A stretch of 7,125 bases of DNA. Origin: Candidatus Zixiibacteriota bacterium. Its GTDB lineage: Bacteria; Zixibacteria; MSB-5A5; GN15; FEB-12. The position numbers and the translations under genes were made by a program. A model generated the notes under the pieces. It was not told the DNA's origin. It ran no database searches and saw nothing but the letters and a program-made list of their open reading frames with translations. The stretch is from contig DAOWMZ010000085.1 of the NCBI GenBank assembly GCA_030642845.1, forward strand, positions 1 to 7,125, in the 5' to 3' direction. Of this stretch, positions 1 through 6,046 are shown in pieces (position 1 is the first letter of the stretch; each line of letters starts with the position of its first letter).

Positions 1-52
1 CGAGTAATGTCTCATCAACTTTAAAAGTGACATCTTCAGTTTTACGTTTCAT
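1..52 (-). CDS. Probable ribbon-helix-helix (CopG/Arc-like) protein, N-terminal fragment cut by window edge
   Basis: Only the first 17 codons are visible, reading MKRKTEDVTFKVDETLL. A short basic start followed by an alternating strand (VTFKVDETLL) is the usual opening of ribbon-helix-helix DNA-binding proteins, whose beta-strand enters the major groove. Many are antitoxins or autorepressors. An in-frame ATG at 73-71 would add seven residues (MKKKAVS). I prefer the ATG at 52-50 because the candidate promoter at 82-110 would start transcription near position 75, leaving about 23 nt of leader for the inner ATG and almost none for the outer one. The Shine-Dalgarno match is weak for both. The 10-bp-phased repeat in the promoter fits autoregulation by such a protein. 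The call rests on a very short fragment, and any partner toxin gene would lie outside the window. Confidence 0.5.
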   Translation of the reverse strand, partial: MKRKTEDVTFKVDETLL

Positions 53-81
53 ACTCACAGCTTTCTTTTTCATAACACTTA

Positions 82-110
82 AGTATTACTTTGTATTACC
101 GCTTTGTCAA
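82..110 (-). promoter_or_regulatory. Candidate sigma70-type promoter with 10-bp-phased direct repeat (possible RHH operator)
   Basis: On the minus strand, TTGACA (110-105) is followed after exactly 17 bases by AATACT (87-82), which matches the -10 consensus at 4 of 6 positions. GTAATAC occurs twice, at 99-93 and 89-83, with a period of 10 bp, and the second copy overlaps the -10 box. Ribbon-helix-helix repressors commonly bind tandem short repeats spaced by about one helical turn and block their own promoters. This site lies directly upstream of a probable ribbon-helix-helix gene, so it is a reasonable autoregulatory operator. The hexamers and repeats are seen directly; promoter and operator function are inferred. 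Confidence 0.5.
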
Positions 111-128
111 GTGAAATTCGAACTGGTT

Positions 129-515
129 CTATGTATTATTATTAGTTTGTTTTAAATTCTTTATTGGTTTATAAATCTCTTTTCGCCATGCAAATAAGAA
201 TATTGTTAACATCGATAAGTTGAATACTAATCCACCATACGCTTCAACAATGATATCAATAATTGCTGATTGTATAACAAGAAAAATGAAATAGAGAATA
301 ATATATCCAACTACTTTTTGCTTAAGTGGAAGATTTTCCAGTATAAACCAATTTATTAAAATACTTATGACAAGTGAACAAAAGGCCAAGATACGCCCAA
401 TATTTTGACCATAAAAACCAGGCCTTGTAATAATCAATAATACAACAATAGTTAATATTACAATAATTATTAAATCAGGTTTTCTTTTAAAAATTGCATT
501 CACACTACTGATCAA
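129..515 (-). CDS. Small hypothetical membrane protein, four predicted transmembrane helices
   Basis: I do not recognise this 128-aa protein. Hydrophobic stretches at about residues 14-30, 41-59, 67-90 and 94-110 suggest four membrane helices. Basic clusters at the N-terminus (KRK, residues 10-12) and after the last helix (RKEIYKPIKNLK) place both ends in the cytoplasm by the positive-inside rule. No catalytic or metal-binding motif is visible. The start given is a TTG at 515-513; a GTG at 503-501 is an alternative. Neither has a convincing Shine-Dalgarno sequence, so the start is uncertain. The gene begins 26 bases after the response regulator stop, on the same strand and with no visible terminator between them, so it is probably the last gene of the same transcript. 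It may be an accessory membrane partner of the kinase, but nothing in the sequence shows this. Confidence 0.6.
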   Translation of the reverse strand: MISSVNAIFKRKPDLIIIVILTIVVLLIITRPGFYGQNIGRILAFCSLVISILINWFILENLPLKQKVVGYIILYFIFLVIQSAIIDIIVEAYGGLVFNLSMLTIFLFAWRKEIYKPIKNLKQTNNNT

Positions 516-541
516 CCAAGAAATTCTATTAATTCAAGACA

Positions 542-1096
542 TCAATAATTTTTCAAAATAGTATTAATTTTCTCAATATCTATTCCGGTCTCTTCGGCAA
601 TCATTTCGGGAAGACAGTCAATTTCTTCAGACATATTTTTTACATATTCCACTTCAAATATGTCTTTTGCCTTACTGAATGGTTTTGTGTCGAGTATTTC
701 TTTCCATTTACGTGCCTTATCCTTTATACAATGGCATTTCATAGCCCGGTCAATTGTATGGATAATCTGTTCTTTCTTGAATGGCTTGGTGATATAATCA
801 AAAGCTCCCATGGTGATTGCCTTGGTGGCAGACTCAATCGAACCAAAGGCTGTAATTATAATAACTTCTTCAGGTCGATCTTTCTCTTTGACCATTTTCA
901 AAATATCCAAACCATCATTTCCCGGCATCTTAAGATCAGAGATGATTAGATCAAACTGGTTTTGGTTGAGAACATTCTCAATTTCAAGGGAGTTGTTAAG
1001 AGTCATTATGGTGTAAGAAGTTTTTTCAGTAATAATCCGTTCCAGCAGTTTGAGCATATGGGGTTCGTCGTCTATAGCTAAAATTTTCTTAGACAT
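542..1096 (-). CDS. Response regulator: NtrC-type REC domain with short divergent Fis-like tail
   Basis: Residues 1-120 form a complete receiver domain: the acidic pocket D9-D10-E11, phospho-acceptor D54 in SDLKMPG, switch residue T82 in TAFG and the conserved lysine K104 in TKPF. The style is that of NtrC-family receivers. There is no AAA+ sigma54-activating domain. Residues 140-184 resemble the Fis-type helix-turn-helix that ends NtrC-family proteins (pattern FxxAKxxFExEY, then AExxGI, then LKxY), but the usual GNxSxAA stretch is replaced by residues 160-166 (DCLPEMI). The length and REC-plus-Fis layout resemble the RegA/PrrA/ActR group. It may bind DNA weakly, differently or not at all. 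The ATG at 1096 has a good Shine-Dalgarno AAGGTG (1110-1105) eight bases upstream. It starts three bases after the kinase stop, so this kinase is its likely phosphodonor. Confidence 0.93.
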   Translation of the reverse strand: MSKKILAIDDEPHMLKLLERIITEKTSYTIMTLNNSLEIENVLNQNQFDLIISDLKMPGNDGLDILKMVKEKDRPEEVIIITAFGSIESATKAITMGAFDYITKPFKKEQIIHTIDRAMKCHCIKDKARKWKEILDTKPFSKAKDIFEVEYVKNMSEEIDCLPEMIAEETGIDIEKINTILKNY

Positions 1097-1099
1097 TTT

Positions 1100-3271
1100 T
1101 TAAACACCTTTCTCCGTTTTATACGAATAAGCAAATTTCATTGTAACAGTAAACGATGACCCGCTTGGTTCATTGGGATCATCCTCGGCTGAGTGGCTGA
1201 AAAAATCAAGTGAGCCACCATATTTTTTTATCATACCATAACATAACGAAAGTCCCAGTCCTGTTCCCTCGCCAACTTTTTTAGTAGTAAAGAAGGGATC
1301 AAAGACGCGAGGTTTAATCAGGTCGGGAATTCCTATTCCAGAATCGGTCACACGAACACAGACTCTCCGAGATTCAACCCATCCTGAAACTCTAAGAGTC
1401 CCTTCGGATCCTTTCATAGCAGCCAGAGCATTATTAATCAGATTAAAAATTACTTGCTGGAATTCTCTTGTATCACCACTCACATCAGGTAGATTTTCAT
1501 CTATTTCATATATCAGTTTAACTTTTTCATGTATTAGAGTACTTTCAACAATAGAAATAACTGTTTGCAAACTTTCATTGACATTTACACTCTCCTGCTC
1601 CCCTTCGCTTACCCTGGCAAACCCCAGGAGATTTTCGACGGTCTTTTTGGCATTCTCAGCATTTTTTTCAATAATTTTCAAATCTTCAAGTTCCGACGAA
1701 CCTTCTTTGAATCGATCTTTCAGCAAATCTGTAAACCCAAGAATTACTGCCAGGGGATTATTGATTTCATGAGCAACTCCAGCAGCAAGAGTTCCAATTG
1801 ATGCCAGTTTTTCGGTATTATACATCCGCTGCTCAACATCCATCTCCCTGGTGACATCTTTAATAATTGCCACACTTCCGATTATATCATCTTCGTCATC
1901 GCGAATAACCGTTCGGGAAAGATCAACAGTGATTCTTCGCCCTTCGGCAGTCAGTCTTAAAGCACGATAGTTTCTTATATAGCCCTGGGTAGCGACTTCT
2001 TCATGGATTTTTTCCAGCTCCTGATTGGCATCAACTTCCGGAGGAATAATTCTGTGAAAAGTCTTACCGATCATCTCTTTTTCAGTGTAACCAAAAATAT
2101 TTTCCGCCCCTTTGTTCCAGACAAGAATTTTGTTGTCTTTATCCATCATTATGATAGCTTCCACTGTGTTCTGTAAAATACTTGTAAGATAACTTTTTTG
2201 TTCGGTAACCCTGCGGGATAGATATTTTGCCATCCGTCGTTCATAAACTACAATCAAAACACCTAATAAAAACATACTTACTATTATAGCTATTTCTGCC
2301 GCAATATGCCTTGTAGTCGTTCCGAGTACTCCTTCGAGAACTTCGCTTACCGGAGTTACAACTCCAATTGACCAGATTTTTTTATCTTGAATAAAATCAA
2401 TATTAATCGGTGCATAAGCTATCAATTTTCCTACAGAAGTATTTAATTCACCATACGTTCCACTGTGATATGAATTTGTCCCATACTTGCCTGCCAACAT
2501 ATCATTTTTCATTATATTATTAATTTTTTTAAGATCATAATCAGGAATATATCTTTGACGAATCAGATAAGCAATTTCACCGACATAGACATCGTGTGGA
2601 TGATACACGAACCAACCCTGTTCATTTATAACCCAGGCATACCCGGTACGCCCGGAACTTATCTCTCCGGCTACTTTACCAATTAGTCTTTTCAGATCGT
2701 AGTGTAGATACAGTTTCACAGTATCGGCTGTATTATATATCTTAGTTATCCAGAATATACATGATAATTGTTGACCAGATTGCCCCATATTATAACGAGT
2801 ATAAGTCATTGTCATTTCTTGAGGATAATTATTACAAATTAGAGGTATCTTACTATTAGGAATTCCCTTAAAAGTCGTGTCTATGTAATTACCATAAACT
2901 TTCCCATTGTTTGAAAAAACACCTGTCTCTATTAAGCCGTTATTCTGATTATGCTTTATAACTGCTTGAAATATTTTATCAACATCCAAAGAAGATCTGG
3001 AATTGAGATCCATACTGGCAAGATAATCCAATTCAGATTTAATGTTTTTTATTTCCATTTCTATTTGTAAAGCGACTTGTTTAGCAAGTGCCAGTTGTTG
3101 TTCATTGAATTCATTTATGAAATGCTGTTCAATCGTATCGGCATCATGGTAGACGATGTACAATCCAACACCCATTAGAATCAAAATCACAACAAGACTG
3201 ATAACAACCAGGTAGCGGAAATTTTTCAGACTGTAATCCTGAATGTTTTGACTCTTACTTTCGATTCCCAT
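1100..3271 (-). CDS. Membrane sensor histidine kinase: Cache sensor, PAS, HisKA, HATPase_c
   Basis: This 723-aa kinase has a short cytoplasmic start, a first membrane helix at about 19-41, an extracytoplasmic region at about 45-320, and a second helix at about 323-343. The extracytoplasmic part contains the Cache signature GRTGYAWVINEQGWFVYHPH (207-226), typical of small-ligand sensing. A PAS domain follows at about 360-475, with no visible haem or flavin signature. HisKA (about 484-555) carries the phospho-acceptor H501 in HEINNP. The ATPase domain shows the N box (NLINNA, ending N614-A615), G1 (DSGIGIP, 643-649), the F box (FDPFFTTK, 657-664) and G2 (GEGTGLGL, 667-674), so it should be active. 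It is an NtrB-like orthodox kinase without its own receiver domain. Its ATG overlaps the stop of the PEP-synthase-like gene by one base (TAATG), with GAGAAG upstream as a ribosome site, which indicates translational coupling. The ligand is unknown. Confidence 0.97.
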   Translation of the reverse strand: MGIESKSQNIQDYSLKNFRYLVVISLVVILILMGVGLYIVYHDADTIEQHFINEFNEQQLALAKQVALQIEMEIKNIKSELDYLASMDLNSRSSLDVDKIFQAVIKHNQNNGLIETGVFSNNGKVYGNYIDTTFKGIPNSKIPLICNNYPQEMTMTYTRYNMGQSGQQLSCIFWITKIYNTADTVKLYLHYDLKRLIGKVAGEISSGRTGYAWVINEQGWFVYHPHDVYVGEIAYLIRQRYIPDYDLKKINNIMKNDMLAGKYGTNSYHSGTYGELNTSVGKLIAYAPINIDFIQDKKIWSIGVVTPVSEVLEGVLGTTTRHIAAEIAIIVSMFLLGVLIVVYERRMAKYLSRRVTEQKSYLTSILQNTVEAIIMMDKDNKILVWNKGAENIFGYTEKEMIGKTFHRIIPPEVDANQELEKIHEEVATQGYIRNYRALRLTAEGRRITVDLSRTVIRDDEDDIIGSVAIIKDVTREMDVEQRMYNTEKLASIGTLAAGVAHEINNPLAVILGFTDLLKDRFKEGSSELEDLKIIEKNAENAKKTVENLLGFARVSEGEQESVNVNESLQTVISIVESTLIHEKVKLIYEIDENLPDVSGDTREFQQVIFNLINNALAAMKGSEGTLRVSGWVESRRVCVRVTDSGIGIPDLIKPRVFDPFFTTKKVGEGTGLGLSLCYGMIKKYGGSLDFFSHSAEDDPNEPSGSSFTVTMKFAYSYKTEKGV

Positions 3272-5820
3272 TATTTCTTCTCTGATTTAATAATAATTCC
3301 CAACCGTTTCATAATATCTTCTTTATACCAAAGTGCAATTTCATCATTAGAAAGAGCCATATCAAGCTGTTTGGACATCATGGTCAATCGTCCCAGCAAA
3401 TAGAGCTTTATTTTAATTTCACTTTCAGAAATATAAGCCAGTGCTACATCCATATAATCGCCCCTGCCGTAATTCTCAAATCCCAGGGATTTGGTAATAT
3501 CTGTAATCAGGTTAATACGGCGTACTCTTTTTTCGAGCATTGCTCCTCCTTCACCCCACTGCATACGGATATAATTACTGTCCGGTTCATCAGTACACAT
3601 TGCTTCTACAGTAGTAAAATGGTAACCCATATGCAAATTACAAATCATATAATCCCTGCTGAGAATAGCAAAACTTGTCTCCCTGAATTTCGGCATATCA
3701 TCAATGTTGCCATCAGCCACAAACGGTCCTTCCACTCTTTTGAATTTCGGAGGAAGCGGAACAGACGGCCATCCCTCTTTGGCAATCCCTTCCCAAAAAT
3801 GGATCATTGGGGATGAAGATAAATCCTCCTTTTCAATATACCCTCCCTTGCTGCGAACAGATGGTTCCTGATCAAGATATATAAGGCGAACTTCCATCGG
3901 CATTTCGGTATTCAGCTTGAAACCATGCTTTTTTGTCCCACCGAACTGGATAGCTTTTTCAAACATCTCTTCAATAACTTTCTGATGAATATAGCGGCAG
4001 ATATCATGGATAGTTTGACAATTCTGCGGTCTGAAATTTAGAGCTTGCGGATGGAGTAAATTTAGAGGAGAAATTGTTTTCATGATATTCTGAAGCATTT
4101 CAAAAATTGCCAGATCACTAAAAAGGTCAACTTCCCCTTTCCTGGCTTCAATAAGTTTATGAATGACTCCCTTATAAACGACACGCTTGGATGCATCTAC
4201 AGTTACTTCATCATCATTATTGAGATGTTTAATATTTTCAATATTGCCCAAAGTTGGTACTCTGAATTCTCGTGCAATTGTGGCCATATGGTTAGCTAAT
4301 CCACCAATTTCGGTAATGATAGCATTAACTCTGCTCATGACAGTAACGATACCCGGGAAGGAATTAGGTGTAACAAGTACAGCTTTATCCGGCATTTCTG
4401 AAAGATCATCAATAGAAGTTGCATGATAAATTTTGCCTGAGCCGGCTCCGGGACTTATTGTCACACCTCCTTCGGCCAGAATTTCTAATTTGCTGATATC
4501 AATTTCGTTATTAGTAGTTGATGATTTGAAAATTCTGAGAGCCCTGGTTTGCAGTAGATAGATTTTACCTTTTTTATTAACCACGAATTCAATATCCTGT
4601 GGAGAATCATAATGTTCCTCCAATAAAACAGCATAACGGGCTAATTCACGCAATTGATCATTGTTTAGCGAAGGCGATTCCTGCTCTTCTATAGGTACAG
4701 TCTTCTCACAGGTTCCTCCATTTTCTGACAATACTAATTTAATTTCTTTTTTGGAAACTGCCTTGCTCAGAATAGTACCTTCTTTTCTTGAAACTCGGAA
4801 AGTATCCGGGGATAACTTGCCATCCACAAGATATTTTCCTAATCCCCAAATGGAACTAATCATGATGCCGTTATCTTTGGGATCAATTGGATTGCGGGTA
4901 TAGACAACACCACTGGCACGAGCATCAATCATTTCCACACAAGCGACACTCATAGCCAATTTCTGTTCTGACATAGCCTGACTTAAAAAATAATAAATTG
5001 CCTGAGGAGTAAATTTTCCTGCAATTACTTCTTTATATTTATCGATAACCTTATCAGGAGTTACATTTAAAATCGAGGCATACTGCCCTGCGAAACTGTG
5101 GATAGAATCTTCTCCGAGAGCACTGGAGCGCATAGCAAAACGATTAACAGCATTATTATCCTGAATTTTTTTACATGATTCCAATATAGCGGATGAAATT
5201 TCATCAGGAACCGTGCACTGCATTACCATTCCACGCATTCTCTCACCATATGAAATTAAATCGTCAGAACTGCGAATATTCAAAGTGTCAAGACAATCCG
5301 TTATTTTTTCCTGAAGATTATTTGAATCCACAAACAGTCTATAAGCCCAGGCACTGATAGCAAAACCTTCCGGAACCGGAAGATTCAATTTGGATTTCAT
5401 CTCTCCCAATTGAGCATTCTTACTTCCGACCGATCTAATTTGCTCCCGCCCAAGCTTGTCATAAGAAATAACCAGATCACCTTCCCTAATTGTTCCTGTA
5501 AGAGGGATTATCTGTTCCAGATCAGAAAAAATATTATCAGCAACCTGCTCCAGAGATTTATATTTATCTCCTCCCATCATCACCATCAATTCAATAGCAT
5601 CATAAGTATCCGCTTGAATTTTTCTGAGATTTGATTTGATGTAATGAAGGTCAAAGAGATATTCCCCCTGTGCTTTTTCCTCCATATCACTTATCATACG
5701 AATGATATTGTCATGCTTATAGAGCAGTCGTCTGAAAATCTGGAATTTTTCTCTGACGATTGAAAGATCTGTATCATTGCCAGATTTACCCCGACTAATA
5801 ATATTACGCAGCCATTTCAT
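3271..5820 (-). CDS. PEP-synthase/PPDK-like protein: ATP-grasp and phosphohistidine domains with novel C-terminal domain
   Basis: This 849-aa protein starts with a helical region (about 1-110) of unknown role. Residues about 120-430 form a PPDK-type nucleotide-binding domain: GSKNAQLGEM (132-141), FAMRSSALGEDSIHSFAGQY (228-247), SGVVYTRNP (303-311), the WGLG/DGKLSPD stretch (325-339), and QDIEF with LLQTRAL (408-427). A swivelling phosphohistidine domain follows (about 452-550), with SPGAGSGKI (456-464) and TEIGGLANHMATIARE (503-518), in which H511 is the expected phospho-acceptor. In PEP synthase and PPDK a PEP/pyruvate TIM barrel comes next. Here residues 560-849 show no barrel motif and look unrelated. 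The enzyme may therefore pass phosphate from ATP to an unknown acceptor. It should not be read as gluconeogenic PpsA. GAGAGG (5836-5831) lies ten bases before the ATG. It heads the cluster with the kinase and regulator. Confidence 0.9.
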   Translation of the reverse strand: MKWLRNIISRGKSGNDTDLSIVREKFQIFRRLLYKHDNIIRMISDMEEKAQGEYLFDLHYIKSNLRKIQADTYDAIELMVMMGGDKYKSLEQVADNIFSDLEQIIPLTGTIREGDLVISYDKLGREQIRSVGSKNAQLGEMKSKLNLPVPEGFAISAWAYRLFVDSNNLQEKITDCLDTLNIRSSDDLISYGERMRGMVMQCTVPDEISSAILESCKKIQDNNAVNRFAMRSSALGEDSIHSFAGQYASILNVTPDKVIDKYKEVIAGKFTPQAIYYFLSQAMSEQKLAMSVACVEMIDARASGVVYTRNPIDPKDNGIMISSIWGLGKYLVDGKLSPDTFRVSRKEGTILSKAVSKKEIKLVLSENGGTCEKTVPIEEQESPSLNNDQLRELARYAVLLEEHYDSPQDIEFVVNKKGKIYLLQTRALRIFKSSTTNNEIDISKLEILAEGGVTISPGAGSGKIYHATSIDDLSEMPDKAVLVTPNSFPGIVTVMSRVNAIITEIGGLANHMATIAREFRVPTLGNIENIKHLNNDDEVTVDASKRVVYKGVIHKLIEARKGEVDLFSDLAIFEMLQNIMKTISPLNLLHPQALNFRPQNCQTIHDICRYIHQKVIEEMFEKAIQFGGTKKHGFKLNTEMPMEVRLIYLDQEPSVRSKGGYIEKEDLSSSPMIHFWEGIAKEGWPSVPLPPKFKRVEGPFVADGNIDDMPKFRETSFAILSRDYMICNLHMGYHFTTVEAMCTDEPDSNYIRMQWGEGGAMLEKRVRRINLITDITKSLGFENYGRGDYMDVALAYISESEIKIKLYLLGRLTMMSKQLDMALSNDEIALWYKEDIMKRLGIIIKSEKK

Positions 5821-5830
5821 TTTTTATAAA

Positions 5831-5844
5831 CCTCTCAGATCTGA
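5831..5844 (-). promoter_or_regulatory. Ribosome binding site of the PEP-like gene, abutting a 10-bp palindrome
   Basis: GAGAGG (minus strand, 5836-5831) lies ten bases before the ATG at 5820 and supports that start. TCAGATCTGA (5835-5844) is a perfect 10-bp palindrome that overlaps the upstream edge of the ribosome site by two bases. It could be an operator or a small hairpin affecting initiation, or simply chance. Confidence 0.55.
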
Positions 5845-5884
5845 ACCAGCACTCTTTTCTATCCAGTGGTACATTCAGGTAGTA

Positions 5885-5914
5885 AATATCAACTAATCAT
5901 TGACTAAAATCAAT
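5885..5914 (-). promoter_or_regulatory. Candidate promoter overlapped by an FNR/CRP-family-like palindrome
   Basis: On the minus strand TTGATT (5913-5908) and GATATT (5890-5885) are separated by exactly 17 bases. Each matches the sigma70 consensus at 4 of 6 positions. Transcription would begin near 5878, giving a leader of about 57 nt before the PEP-like gene. The -35 box is embedded in TTGACTAAAATCAA (plus strand, 5900-5913), which fits the FNR consensus TTGAT-N4-ATCAA at 9 of 10 defined positions, and the symmetry extends one base on each side. A site over the -35 and spacer would more likely repress this promoter than activate it. No FNR/CRP-family gene is in the window, so the regulator is unknown. 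Confidence 0.4.
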
Positions 5915-5983
5915 AATTTTAAGAGGTGATTTAAAATGTTAGAATTGATACTTCAGGTTAGGTGAATAAGATGTAAATTCTTT

Positions 5984-6046
5984 GTTTATTTGTAGATAGG
6001 TTTGTTTTATATTGTTTTTTGTAAACGGATATTATTACAAATAAAC
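5984..6046. repeat. 11-bp perfect inverted repeat with 41-bp A+T-rich spacer
   Basis: GTTTATTTGTA at 5984-5994 is the exact reverse complement of TACAAATAAAC at 6036-6046. The spacer is T-rich on the plus strand and contains a shorter GTTT/AAAC pair (6000-6003 and 6023-6026). Neither outer arm is followed by a T-run in its own direction, so it does not look like a standard terminator. It lies immediately beside the G+C-richer repeat block and may mark its edge or an older insertion. Confidence 0.5.

Noticed and set aside
120..129. GAAC-TG-GTTC inverted repeat at the end of the membrane-protein gene as a terminator
   Set aside because: The stem is only four base pairs, the loop of two bases is too small to form, and no T-run follows.
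731..1016. Plus-strand frames opposite the response regulator
   Set aside because: They mirror a well-supported receiver domain and show no ribosome site or protein motif.
3619..5634. Several plus-strand frames of 65-80 aa opposite the PEP-like gene, one with a run of four histidines (near 5576)
   Set aside because: They are shadows of a gene with clear domain motifs; the histidine run is the reverse reading of a Met-Met-Gly codon stretch, not a metal site.
5874..5958. TTCAGGT occurring twice (5874-5880 and 5952-5958) as a paired regulator site
   Set aside because: Seven-base matches 78 bases apart are easily due to chance and neither copy is symmetric.
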